Source: Mycobacterium dioxanotrophicus (GTDB taxonomy: Bacteria > Actinomycetota > Actinomycetes > Mycobacteriales > Mycobacteriaceae). From it: 64,000 nt of DNA. The translations under genes and the position numbers were made by a program. The stretch lies in NCBI RefSeq assembly GCF_002157835.1, contig NZ_CP020809.1, positions 1,798,001 to 1,862,000 on the forward strand, given 5' to 3'. The notes under the pieces were generated by a model. The model did no database searches, had not been told where the DNA came from, and saw only the letters and a list, made by a program, of their open reading frames with translations. Below, piece by piece: positions 45,790-56,426 of the stretch. Numbering within the stretch: position 1 is the stretch's first letter; the number at the start of each line of letters is the position of its first letter.

Positions 45790-48360
45790 GTGGCTCTGAA
45801 CCCCCAGCATGGCGCCGATCTGCCCAGCCCGGTGGTCCCACCGACCGTCAACGCCGCCGCGTTGAGACGCGTGCTGCGTCGCGCGCGCGACGGCGTCGCG
45901 CTCAACGTTGACGAGGCGGCCATCGCGATGACGGCCCGCGGTGACGATCTGGCTGATCTGTGTGCGAGCGCCGCACGAGTTCGCGATGCGGGCCTGGTCT
46001 CGGCGGGCCGGCGCGGCGCCACCGGCCGGCTGCCGGTCAGCTACTCGCGCAAGGTCTTCATCCCGGTCACGCATCTGTGCCGCGACACGTGCCATTACTG
46101 CACTTTTGTCACCGTGCCGGGAAAACTCCGGGCACAGGGCATGGGTATGTACATGGAGCCCGACGAAATCCTCGACGTCGCCCGACGCGGGGCCGAACTG
46201 GGCTGCAAGGAAGCACTTTTCACTCTCGGTGATCGCCCCGAGGCGCGGTGGGACGAAGCCCGCCAGTGGCTCGACGAGCGAGGCTACGACTCCACGCTGG
46301 ACTACGTGCGGGCAATGGCCATCAGGGTTCTGGAAGAGACCGGGCTGCTGCCGCACCTTAACCCCGGGGTGATGAGTTGGTCGGAGCTCTCACGGCTCAA
46401 GCCGGTCGCCCCGTCCATGGGGATGATGCTGGAGACCACATCGCGACGGCTCTTCGAAACCAAGGGGCTGGCGCACTATGGCAGCCCCGACAAGGATCCG
46501 GCGGTGCGGCTGCGCACCCTCGACGACGCGGGCCGGCTGTCCATCCCGTTCACCACGGGCCTGCTGGTCGGTATCGGTGAGACGCTCACCGAGCGTGCCG
46601 AGACCATGCATGCGATCCGCAAGTCGCACAAGGAATTCGGTCACGTTCAGGAAGTGATCGTGCAGAACTTCCGGGCCAAGGACCACACCGCTATGGCGTC
46701 AACCCCCGACGCAGGCGTCGAGGATTTCCTGGCCACCATCGCCGTGACGCGTCTGGTGCTCGGCCCGAAGATGCGCATCCAGGCACCGCCGAACCTGGTG
46801 TCCCGGGATGAGTGCCTGGCGCTGATCGGAGCCGGTGTCGACGACTGGGGCGGGGTGTCACCTCTGACCCCCGATCACGTCAATCCCGAGCGGCCGTGGC
46901 CCGCGCTCGACGATCTCGCTGAGGTCACCGCGGAAGCGGGCTACGACCTGGTCCAGCGGCTGACCGCGCAGCCGGCCTATGTGCAGGCCGGGGCGGCGTG
47001 GATCGATCCGCGGGTGCGTGGGCATGTTGATGCGCTGGCCGATCCCGATACCGGGCTGGCCCGCGACGTCAACCCGGTGGGCATGCCGTGGCAGGAGCCG
47101 GATGAGGCGTCGGAGTCCTTGGGGCGCATTGATTTGCACAGTGCGATCGATGTGGAGGGGCGGCGCACCGAGACTCGTAGTGACCTGGACAGCGCGTTCG
47201 GCGATTGGGAGTCGATCCGGGAGAAGATCTCCGAGCTGGCCGCCCGGGCGCCGGAGCGCATCGACACCGATGTGCTGGCCGCCTTGCGGTCTGCGGAACG
47301 CGATCCGGGCGGCTGCAGCGACGACGAGTACCTCGCGTTGGCCACTGCCGACGGCCCGGCATTGGAAGCTGTTGCCGCCCTGGCTGATTCGCTTCGGCGC
47401 GACACCGTCGGCGAGGACGTGACGTTCGTCGTCAACCGCAACATCAACTTCACCAACATCTGCTACACCGGCTGCCGGTTCTGCGCGTTCGCGCAACGCA
47501 AGGGCGACGCCGACGCGTACTCGTTGTCGACCGACGAGGTCGCCGACCGGGCCTGGGAGGCGCACGTCGCTGGTGCCACCGAGGTCTGCATGCAGGGCGG
47601 CATCGATCCGGAACTGCCCGTCACGGGGTATGCGGATCTGGTGCGGGCGGTCAAGGCGCGCGTGCCGTCGATGCACGTGCATGCGTTCAGCCCGATGGAG
47701 ATCGCCAACGGCGTGACCCGTAGCGGGTTGTCGGTGCGGGAGTGGCTGATCAGCCTGCGTGAGGCCGGTCTGGACACCATTCCCGGCACGGCTGCCGAGA
47801 TCCTCGATGACGAAGTGCGGTGGGTGCTGACCAAGGGCAAGCTGCCCACCTCTGAGTGGATCGATGTGGTGACCACGGCGCATGAGGTGGGGCTGCGCTC
47901 GTCGTCGACGATGATGTACGGCCACGTTGACACCCCCAAGCACTGGGTTGGGCACCTCAACGTGCTGCGCGGCATCCAGGACCGTACCGGCGGCTTCACC
48001 GAGTTCGTCCCGCTGCCGTTTGTTCATCAGTCCTCACCGCTGTATCTGGCCGGTGGCGCGCGACCGGGACCGACCCACCGCGACAACCGGGCGGTGCATG
48101 CGTTGGCCCGGATCATGTTGCACGGCAGGATCTCCCACATTCAGACGTCGTGGGTCAAGCTCGGCGTCGAGCGTACCCAGGTGATGCTGCGCGGTGGCGC
48201 CAACGATCTCGGTGGCACGCTGATGGAGGAGACCATCTCCCGCATGGCCGGTTCGGAGAACGGCTCGGCCAAGACTGTCGAGGAACTGGTCGCCATCGCC
48301 GAGGGCATCGGTCGTCCCGCGCGTCAACGCACCACCGACTACTCACCGCTCGCTGCCTGA
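45790..48360 (+). CDS. fbiC: FO synthase FbiC (F420 biosynthesis)
   Basis: An 856-residue bifunctional radical-SAM enzyme that makes the deazaflavin FO from a 5-amino-6-ribitylaminouracil and tyrosine. Two radical-SAM cores are present: CRDTCHYC at about 97-104 (CofG half) and CYTGCRFC at about 558-565 (CofH half). The whole sequence follows M. tuberculosis FbiC closely. The GTG at 45790 is near the known N-terminus ([15 protein letters not shown]); longer starts upstream are less likely. It supplies the cofactor used by F420-dependent enzymes such as the Rv1155-like protein. Confidence 0.96.
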   Translation: MALNPQHGADLPSPVVPPTVNAAALRRVLRRARDGVALNVDEAAIAMTARGDDLADLCASAARVRDAGLVSAGRRGATGRLPVSYSRKVFIPVTHLCRDTCHYCTFVTVPGKLRAQGMGMYMEPDEILDVARRGAELGCKEALFTLGDRPEARWDEARQWLDERGYDSTLDYVRAMAIRVLEETGLLPHLNPGVMSWSELSRLKPVAPSMGMMLETTSRRLFETKGLAHYGSPDKDPAVRLRTLDDAGRLSIPFTTGLLVGIGETLTERAETMHAIRKSHKEFGHVQEVIVQNFRAKDHTAMASTPDAGVEDFLATIAVTRLVLGPKMRIQAPPNLVSRDECLALIGAGVDDWGGVSPLTPDHVNPERPWPALDDLAEVTAEAGYDLVQRLTAQPAYVQAGAAWIDPRVRGHVDALADPDTGLARDVNPVGMPWQEPDEASESLGRIDLHSAIDVEGRRTETRSDLDSAFGDWESIREKISELAARAPERIDTDVLAALRSAERDPGGCSDDEYLALATADGPALEAVAALADSLRRDTVGEDVTFVVNRNINFTNICYTGCRFCAFAQRKGDADAYSLSTDEVADRAWEAHVAGATEVCMQGGIDPELPVTGYADLVRAVKARVPSMHVHAFSPMEIANGVTRSGLSVREWLISLREAGLDTIPGTAAEILDDEVRWVLTKGKLPTSEWIDVVTTAHEVGLRSSSTMMYGHVDTPKHWVGHLNVLRGIQDRTGGFTEFVPLPFVHQSSPLYLAGGARPGPTHRDNRAVHALARIMLHGRISHIQTSWVKLGVERTQVMLRGGANDLGGTLMEETISRMAGSENGSAKTVEELVAIAEGIGRPARQRTTDYSPLAA

Positions 48361-48873
48361 TCTGGTTTCTCTGCACCGCGAGCGTGCTGGGGGCCCCTCC
48401 CGCTTGCAGGGGAGTTTGCTGGCCGACACGCCGCTCTGCGTCAGCATCGGGCGCACGCTCGCGCTTGCCGAGGGTGCATGGGGGGCGGGCTGAGGTGTGG
48501 CCTCCGCATGGCGTCGTCGTGGCGCCGTGCCCGTCGTGCGGCGTCGTGACGGTCGTGCAACGTCGTGACGGTCGTGCGACGTGCTGACGGTCCTCACATG
48601 ATCTGACGTAACCGGGCGCATCCGATGATTCCGCACGCTCATGCCCGCCGAGCGTGCACAGAATGCTGGGATTTTGCGGTGTGTCGAGGGACAAACACGC
48701 ACGCTCGCGGTGCCATGCCATGCCATGCCATGCCATGCCATGCCATGCCATGCCATGCCAGGGGAAGCAACCCGGAAAACTTTTTCGCGAACATGGGAAT
48801 GCATGCGGACCGTAGTCCGGTTATGTCTGACGAAGGCGCCGGAACGACCGGCATTCCCGACCAAGGAGACATC
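48361..48873. other. Repeat-rich intergenic region before the YceI gene
   Basis: 513 nt without a gene. It contains inverted repeats GCGAGCGTGC/GCACGCTCGC (48378-48387 with 48453-48462) and CCGAGCGTGC/GCACGCTCG (48648-48657 with 48699-48707). A tandem repeat with a core GTCGTGACGGTCGTGC runs about 48541-48595, followed by the TGCCA x10 microsatellite at 48711-48760. The last 110 nt hold the YceI promoter. Confidence 0.75.
48711..48760 (+). repeat. TGCCA pentanucleotide microsatellite, 10 units
   Basis: Ten uninterrupted copies of TGCCA (50 nt) lie about 113 nt upstream of the YceI start codon and follow an inverted repeat. Pure pentanucleotide tracts of this length are rare in mycobacterial DNA and prone to slippage, so the number of copies may vary between isolates. 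Confidence 0.95.
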
Positions 48874-49422
48874 ATGACCGCTGCAACCGCCACTGATCTG
48901 ACCGCCGGCACCTGGGCCATCGACCCGGTGCATTCTTCGATCAACTTCTCTGTCCGGCATCTGATGGTGAGCAAGGTTCGCGGCAGCTTTGAGACCTTCA
49001 GCGGCGCGATCGTCGTCGCCGAGGACGGCACGCCGTCGGTGACCGCCACCATCGACGTCAACTCGATCAACACGCGCAACGAGCAGCGCGACGCGCACGT
49101 GCGGTCCGCCGACTTCTTCGACGCCGAGAACCACCCGACGGCCACGTTCGCGTCGACCGGGGTTCGGCGCGACGGTGACGACTATGTCGTCGACGGCGAC
49201 TTCACCCTCAAGGGAGTCACCAAGCCCGTCTCGCTGAAGCTCGAGTACAACGGCGTCAACCCCGGTATGGGCCAGGGGCCGGTAGCCGGCTTCGAGGCCT
49301 CGGTCGTGTTGAACCGCAAGGACTTCGGCATCGACATCGAGCTGCCGCTGGAGACCGGTGGCACCGTCGTCGGCGACAAGGTGACCATCACCCTCGAGAT
49401 CGAGGCGCTCAAGCAGGCCTGA
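48874..49422 (+). CDS. YceI-family lipid-binding-like protein
   Basis: A 182-residue protein of the YceI family, a lipocalin-like barrel that binds isoprenoid-type lipids in characterised members. Family blocks are GTWAIDPVHSSINFSVRHLMVSKVRGSF, ATIDVNSINTRNEQRDAHVRSADFFDAENHPTATF and VSLKLEYNGVN. There is no signal peptide, so it acts in the cytosol or is exported by another route. AAGGAGAC stands upstream of the ATG at 48874. Followed by a hairpin; convergent with ctaD. Confidence 0.88.
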   Translation: MTAATATDLTAGTWAIDPVHSSINFSVRHLMVSKVRGSFETFSGAIVVAEDGTPSVTATIDVNSINTRNEQRDAHVRSADFFDAENHPTATFASTGVRRDGDDYVVDGDFTLKGVTKPVSLKLEYNGVNPGMGQGPVAGFEASVVLNRKDFGIDIELPLETGGTVVGDKVTITLEIEALKQA

Positions 49423-49438
49423 TTCTCTCCGCACCGAT

Positions 49439-49470
49439 CACCGGCGTGGCGCGCGAGCGTCACGCCGGTG
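49439..49470. terminator. Convergent terminator hairpin
   Basis: 10-nt arms (CACCGGCGTG and CACGCCGGTG) with a 12-nt loop lie just after the YceI stop and overlap the ctaD stop on the minus strand. This suits termination of both convergent genes. Confidence 0.65.
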
Positions 49471-51172
49471 TGGTTTCGTGCGGATGCCGGCGGATGTGCG
49501 ACTCCGCGCGCATCCGATCGACCATGTGCGGGTAGTGCAGCTCGAATGCCGGGCGCTCGGAACGGATCCGGGGCAGTTCGGTGAAGTTGTGTCGTGGCGG
49601 CGGGCACGACGTGGCCCACTCGAGGGAATTGCCGTAGCCCCAAGGATCGTCGACGGTGACGGGCTCGCCGTAGCGCCAGCTCTTGAAGACGTTCCAGACG
49701 AACGGCAGCATCGACAGCCCGAGGATGAAGGAGCCGATGGTGGACACCACATTGAGTGTGGTGAATCCGTCGCTGGACAGGTAGTCGGCGTAGCGCCGGG
49801 GCATGCCCTCGTTGCCGAGCCAGTGCTGCACCAGGAATGTGGTGTGGAACCCGATGAGGGTCAACCAGAAGTGCAGCTTGCCGAGGCGCTCGTCGAGCAG
49901 CCGGCCGGTCATCTTGGGGAACCAGAAGTACACACCTCCGAACGTCGCGAACACGATGGTGCCGAACAGCACGTAATGGAAGTGCGCCACCAGAAAATAC
50001 GTGTCGGTGACGTGGAAATCGATCGGCGGGCTGGCCAGCATCACCCCGGAGAGCCCGCCGAGCAGAAAGGTGACCATGAAGCCCACCGAGAACAGCATCG
50101 GTGTTTCAAAGGTCAACTGGCCCTTCCACATCGTGCCGATCCAGTTGAAGAACTTGATGCCCGTGGGCACCGCGATCATGTACGACATGAACGAGAAGAA
50201 CGGCAGCAGAACGGCTCCCGTGGCGAACATGTGGTGCGCCCACACCGCCATCGACAGGGCCGCGATGCTGACGGTGGCATAGACCAACGTGGTGTAGCCG
50301 AAGACCGGCTTACGGCTGAACACCGGGATGATCTCGGTGACGATGCCGAAGAACGGCAACGCGACGATGTACACCTCGGGGTGGCCGAAGAACCAGAACA
50401 GGTGCTGCCACAAGATGACTCCGCCGTTGGCCGGGTCGTAGATGTGTGCGCCCAGGTGACGGTCGGCGGCCAGGCCGAACAGTGCGGACGTCAGCAGTGG
50501 GAACACCAGCAGCGCCAGGATGCTGGTGATGAAGATGTTCCACGTGAAGATGGGCATCCGGAACATCGTCATTCCGGGGGCCCGCATGCAGACCACGGTG
50601 GTGATCATGTTGACCGCCCCGAAGATGGTGCCGAGGCCGCCGACGGCCAGGCCCAGGATCCACAGATCTGCGCCCGCGCCCGGAGAGTGCAGTGCATCGC
50701 TGAGCGGGGTGTAGGCCGTCCAGCCGAAGTCGGGGGCGCCACTGGGTGTGATGAATCCCGAGATCGTTATCAACCCGCCAAAGGCGAAGAGCCAGAACGA
50801 CAATGCGTTCAGGCGGGGAAACGCGACATCGGGCGCTCCGATCTGCAATGGGAGAACCAGGTTGGCGAAGCCGAACACGATCGGCGTCGCGTAGAACAGC
50901 AGCATCACCGTGCCGTGCATGGTGAACAGCTGGTTGTACTGCTCGTTGGACAGGAACTGCAGACCGGGTTGCGCGAGCTCGGTGCGCATCAGCAGGGCCA
51001 TCAGGCCACCGGTGAAGAAGAACGAGAAGCACGCGACCATGTACATGATCCCGATGAGCTTGTGATCGGTGGTGGTGATCAGCTTGTAGACCAGGTTGCC
51101 TCGCGGGCCGACACGTGCCGGGTACGGGCGCTGCGGCAGAAGCGAAGGCGGGATTCTCTCTGCCAGGGTCAT
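49460..51172 (-). CDS. ctaD: Cytochrome c oxidase subunit I (aa3-type), probable second copy
   Basis: The 570-residue catalytic subunit of the terminal oxidase with 12 membrane helices. The low-spin haem ligand lies in [10 protein letters not shown]. The Cu_B/Tyr crosslink motif is [14 protein letters not shown], then WAHHMF, and the later haem pair is AHFHYVLFG. It stands alone without ctaC/ctaE, unlike the main oxidase cluster, so it is probably a paralog used in particular conditions. GGAGG stands upstream of the ATG. It diverges from fdxA across an inverted repeat. Confidence 0.9.
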   Translation of the reverse strand: MTLAERIPPSLLPQRPYPARVGPRGNLVYKLITTTDHKLIGIMYMVACFSFFFTGGLMALLMRTELAQPGLQFLSNEQYNQLFTMHGTVMLLFYATPIVFGFANLVLPLQIGAPDVAFPRLNALSFWLFAFGGLITISGFITPSGAPDFGWTAYTPLSDALHSPGAGADLWILGLAVGGLGTIFGAVNMITTVVCMRAPGMTMFRMPIFTWNIFITSILALLVFPLLTSALFGLAADRHLGAHIYDPANGGVILWQHLFWFFGHPEVYIVALPFFGIVTEIIPVFSRKPVFGYTTLVYATVSIAALSMAVWAHHMFATGAVLLPFFSFMSYMIAVPTGIKFFNWIGTMWKGQLTFETPMLFSVGFMVTFLLGGLSGVMLASPPIDFHVTDTYFLVAHFHYVLFGTIVFATFGGVYFWFPKMTGRLLDERLGKLHFWLTLIGFHTTFLVQHWLGNEGMPRRYADYLSSDGFTTLNVVSTIGSFILGLSMLPFVWNVFKSWRYGEPVTVDDPWGYGNSLEWATSCPPPRHNFTELPRIRSERPAFELHYPHMVDRMRAESHIRRHPHETTPA

Positions 51173-51190
51173 CGCTCGCCTCCTGCCTAG

Positions 51191-51215
51191 TTTTTACAAC
51201 TCGATCTTGTATAAA
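51191..51215. promoter_or_regulatory. Inverted-repeat operator shared by ctaD and fdxA
   Basis: TTTTTACAA, then 7 nt, then TTGTATAAA: 9-nt arms with one mismatch, filling most of the 51-nt gap between the two divergent genes. The right arm contains TATAAA, a likely -10 element for fdxA, which lies only 9-14 nt before its GTG. A regulator bound here could block both promoters. It does not resemble a DosR box. Confidence 0.6.
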
Positions 51216-51223
51216 CTATCCTC

Positions 51224-51571
51224 GTGACGTACGTGATCGGCAAGCCCTGCGTAGACGTGATGGACCGAGCTTGCGTGGACGAGTGCCCCGTCGACTGCAT
51301 CTACGAAGGCGCCCGGGCGCTCTACATCCATCCCGATGAATGTGTCGATTGCGGTGCCTGCGAACCGGTCTGCCCGGTCGAGGCCATCTACTACGAAGAC
51401 GATCTGCCCACGGACCTCGTGCCGTACCAGGCTGACAACGCGGCCTTCTTCACCGAAACGCTGCCCGGTCGTGACGTGCCCCTGGGGTCGCCCGGCGGCG
51501 CCGCCAAGCTGGGACCGGTCGCCGCAGACGCGCCTCTGGTGGCGAGTCTTCCGCCGCGGGACCAGCCATGA
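51224..51571 (+). CDS. fdxA: 7Fe ferredoxin FdxA-type
   Basis: A 115-residue ferredoxin with [3Fe-4S] and [4Fe-4S] clusters. Cysteines are in [23 protein letters not shown] and [22 protein letters not shown]. The C-terminal AAFFTETLPGR and LGSPGGAAKLGPVAADAPLV match M. tuberculosis FdxA, which is hypoxia-induced. The GTG start has no upstream ribosome-binding site and the putative -10 element lies just before it, so the transcript is probably leaderless. The end overlaps the truncated haemoglobin start by 4 nt. Confidence 0.9.
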   Translation: MTYVIGKPCVDVMDRACVDECPVDCIYEGARALYIHPDECVDCGACEPVCPVEAIYYEDDLPTDLVPYQADNAAFFTETLPGRDVPLGSPGGAAKLGPVAADAPLVASLPPRDQP

Positions 51572-52029
51572 GCGTGCCGGTAGGTGGCCTCGCCGACCTC
51601 GCCGACCTCGCCGACCTCGCCGATCGGGACGACGTGTATGCCCTGCTGGCGCGGTTCTACGGCCGCGCGTTGGTCGACGACCTGTTGGCGGGCCCGTTCA
51701 CCGATGTTCGGGAGAAGGGGCTGGACTCGCATCTTCCGGTGATGTGTGACTTCTGGGAGACGCTGCTGTTCCGGGCTGGGCGCTACCGCGGCAGTGCGTT
51801 GGTGGTGCACCGGTTCGTGCACCGCGACCATCCGCTGACGTACCGACACTTCATCCGATGGCTGACCCTGTGGCTGGCGACGGTGGACGAAATGTATTGC
51901 GGGCCCGTTGCGGAACAGGCCAAGACCCAGGCCCGCCGGATCGCCTGGGCGATGCACCGAAGGCTCACGGGAACGGACGCTCCGGAACTCGACGCCTTCG
52001 TCCGGGACGAACTGGCAGCGCGGGCCTGA
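51568..52029 (+). CDS. Group III truncated haemoglobin
   Basis: A 153-residue globin of truncated-haemoglobin group III. It shows DVYALLARFYGRALVDDLLAGPF, then HLPVMCDFWETLLFRAGRYRGSALVVHRFVH (the proximal His lies in this F-helix region) and HFIRWLTLWLATVDEMYCGPVAEQAKTQARRIAWAMHRRL. Haem proteins of this group bind O2, NO or react with oxidants; no physiological substrate is settled. The N-terminal LADLADLADLAD is encoded by a 9-bp tandem repeat. It is co-transcribed with fdxA (ATGA overlap), suggesting the ferredoxin serves as its electron donor. Confidence 0.85.
   Translation: MSVPVGGLADLADLADLADRDDVYALLARFYGRALVDDLLAGPFTDVREKGLDSHLPVMCDFWETLLFRAGRYRGSALVVHRFVHRDHPLTYRHFIRWLTLWLATVDEMYCGPVAEQAKTQARRIAWAMHRRLTGTDAPELDAFVRDELAARA
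51589..51624 (+). repeat. 9-bp in-frame tandem repeat, four units
   Basis: Four copies of CTCGCCGAC (last one CTCGCCGAT) inside the start of the truncated haemoglobin gene encode Leu-Ala-Asp x4. Copy-number change would lengthen or shorten the N-terminal helix without altering the frame. Confidence 0.9.
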
Positions 52030-52032
52030 CGG

Positions 52033-54632
<2,600 letters not shown>

Positions 54633-54659
54633 GCCCGGAGCTTAGGTGGGACCGCTGGT

Positions 54660-54696
54660 CCTATGCAACTAGGTGCAGTGGGGCGGAGTGCATAGG
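54660..54696. promoter_or_regulatory. Inverted repeat upstream of padR, candidate operator
   Basis: CCTATGCA and TGCATAGG are 8-nt arms with 21 nt between, with an extra TGCA in the spacer region. It lies about 28-65 nt upstream of the padR start, a usual place for PadR autoregulation. The regulator assignment is inference. Confidence 0.45.
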
Positions 54697-54882
54697 CGTG
54701 GCGACTGGTCGAGCTGTATCTGCAACGTTTAGTATCAGTAACCGCGAGCCACCCTTAACTGTGGCGCGCGAAGTTAGGACACACTGAGACGAGCGTCCCG
54801 GAATGTGTAACGCATACTGGCGCGCGGGATCACGAGTCCTGACCGAGCCCGACCAGCAGCCCACTGGACAGGAGACACATCA

Positions 54883-55206
54883 GTGACGTACGTCATTGCC
54901 GAACCCTGCGTCGACGTCAAAGACAAGGCGTGCATCGAGGAATGCCCTGTCGATTGCATCTACGAGGGTGGACGCATGCTGTACATCCACCCCGACGAGT
55001 GCGTGGACTGCGGTGCATGCGAACCGGTCTGCCCGGTCGAGGCCATCTACTACGAAGACGATGTGCCGGACCAGTGGGCCAGCTACACGCAGAGCAACGC
55101 GGACTTCTTCACCGAGCTGGGCTCGCCGGGCGGTGCTTCCAAGGTCGGCATGACCGACAACGACCCGCAGGCCATCAAGGATCTTCCGCCGCAGGGTGAG
55201 GACTGA
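54883..55206 (+). CDS. fdxC: 7Fe ferredoxin FdxC
   Basis: A 107-residue ferredoxin with the same cluster plan as FdxA ([21 protein letters not shown] and [22 protein letters not shown]). It matches Rv1177 in order and sequence. GTG start with GGAGAC upstream. The dapC-type gene follows 26 nt later on the same strand. It serves as a general electron carrier; the partner is unknown. Confidence 0.93.
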   Translation: MTYVIAEPCVDVKDKACIEECPVDCIYEGGRMLYIHPDECVDCGACEPVCPVEAIYYEDDVPDQWASYTQSNADFFTELGSPGGASKVGMTDNDPQAIKDLPPQGED

Positions 55207-55232
55207 TCCTGCCGTTCCCGTCCCGCTCTGAC

Positions 55233-56333
55233 GTGGCGCGTACCCCGCGCTCGGCCGCTCTGCCGGAGTTCCCCTGGGACACCCTGGCCGAGGTGACGGC
55301 CCGCGCCCGTTCGCATCCCGACGGCATCGTCGACCTGTCGGTGGGGACCCCGGTGGATCCGGTGGCCCCGCTGATCCGCGAGGCACTCGCGTCGGCGAGT
55401 GCCTCGCCCGGGTATCCGACGACCGCTGGTACGCCGGCGCTCCGGGCGTCGGCGACGGCTGCGTTGCGGCGCCGCTACGGCATCACCGAGCTGGCGCCCG
55501 ACGCTGTCCTTCCGGTCATCGGCACCAAAGAGTTGATCGCCTGGCTTCCGACACTGCTGGGCCTCGGTTCCGGCGACACGGTCGTGGTCCCCGAGCTCGC
55601 GTACCCCACCTATGAGGTCGGCGCGCGCCTGGCCGGAGCACAGGTGGTTCGGGCCGACGCGCTGACCCAGCTCGGCCCGCAGGTGCCTGCCCTGATCTTC
55701 CTCAACTCGCCGAGCAATCCGACCGGCCGCGTGCTGGGCGTCGACCACCTGCGCAAGGTGGTGACGTGGGCACGTGAACGCGGCGTCCTCGTCGCGTCCG
55801 ACGAGTGCTATCTCGGGCTCAGCTGGGATGCCGACCCGGTCAGCGTGCTGCACCCGTCGGTCAGCGACGGTGACCACACCGGGCTTCTGGCTATCCACTC
55901 GCTGTCCAAGACGTCGTCCCTGGCCGGCTATCGGGCGGGTTTCGTCGCCGGGGATCCTGCGGTGGTCGCCGAGTTGCTGGCGGTGCGCAAGCACGCAGGC
56001 ATGATCGTCCCGACGCCGGTGCAGGCGGCGATGGTCGCGGCCCTCGACGACGACGAACACGAAGCCCTGCAGCGGGATCGGTATGCGCGTCGCCGCGCGA
56101 TGCTGCTGCCGGCACTGCGGTCGGCCGGGTTCACGGTCGAACATTCTGAGGCCGGGCTCTACCTGTGGGCGAGCCGCGGCGAGCCGTGCCGGGACACCGT
56201 CGCGTGGTTGGCCGAACGTGGCATCCTGGTCGCGCCAGGCGAGTTCTACGGCCCGGCCGGTGCACAGTATGTGCGGGTCGCGTTGACGGCCACCGACGAA
56301 CGCATCGACGCCGCCGTCGCCCGCCTCGCCTGA
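55233..56333 (+). CDS. dapC: Succinyldiaminopimelate aminotransferase-type PLP enzyme (DapC-like)
   Basis: A 366-residue fold-type I aminotransferase of the DapC family, acting in lysine/diaminopimelate synthesis. The PLP Lys is in HSLSKTSSLAGYRAGFVAG. The Asn in NSPSNPTG and the late Arg in YVRVALTA fit substrate and cofactor binding. It matches Rv1178 in order, after fdxC. GTG start. Followed by a palindromic repeat. Confidence 0.88.
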   Translation: MARTPRSAALPEFPWDTLAEVTARARSHPDGIVDLSVGTPVDPVAPLIREALASASASPGYPTTAGTPALRASATAALRRRYGITELAPDAVLPVIGTKELIAWLPTLLGLGSGDTVVVPELAYPTYEVGARLAGAQVVRADALTQLGPQVPALIFLNSPSNPTGRVLGVDHLRKVVTWARERGVLVASDECYLGLSWDADPVSVLHPSVSDGDHTGLLAIHSLSKTSSLAGYRAGFVAGDPAVVAELLAVRKHAGMIVPTPVQAAMVAALDDDEHEALQRDRYARRRAMLLPALRSAGFTVEHSEAGLYLWASRGEPCRDTVAWLAERGILVAPGEFYGPAGAQYVRVALTATDERIDAAVARLA

Positions 56334-56350
56334 TCCCTGCTCTCTGCGGC

Positions 56351-56407
56351 CGAATGGCCAGTTGTCACCCGCGATCTGCGGAAAAGCGTGCAACAACTGG
56401 CCATTCG
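56351..56407. repeat. Palindromic interspersed repeat, copy B
   Basis: 15-nt perfect arms (CGAATGGCCAGTTGT and its complement) around 27 nt. It aligns with the reverse complement of 36277-36335: CGARTGGCCA..TGTCAC.CGC, then GAAAA.GCGTGCA..AACTGGCCAYTCG. It lies between the convergent ends of dapC and the aldehyde dehydrogenase gene and may terminate both. Confidence 0.75.
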
Positions 56408-56426
56408 ACGCCTACCCAGCAGCTGG

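Noticed and set aside
48625..48873. N-terminal extension of the YceI protein through the TGCCA repeat (AMPCH-type repeats)
   Set aside because: The ATG at 48874 has a strong ribosome-binding site and begins the conserved domain; the upstream peptide is low-complexity and unlike the family.
49478..51190. 570-codon open frame on the plus strand opposite ctaD
   Set aside because: Antisense shadow of ctaD: composition is rich in His/Gln/Arg/Gly with no membrane or domain pattern, while the minus strand encodes a complete oxidase subunit.
51173..51223. DosR box upstream of fdxA as in M. tuberculosis
   Set aside because: No GGGACT-type sequence is present; the region holds a different, AT-rich inverted repeat.
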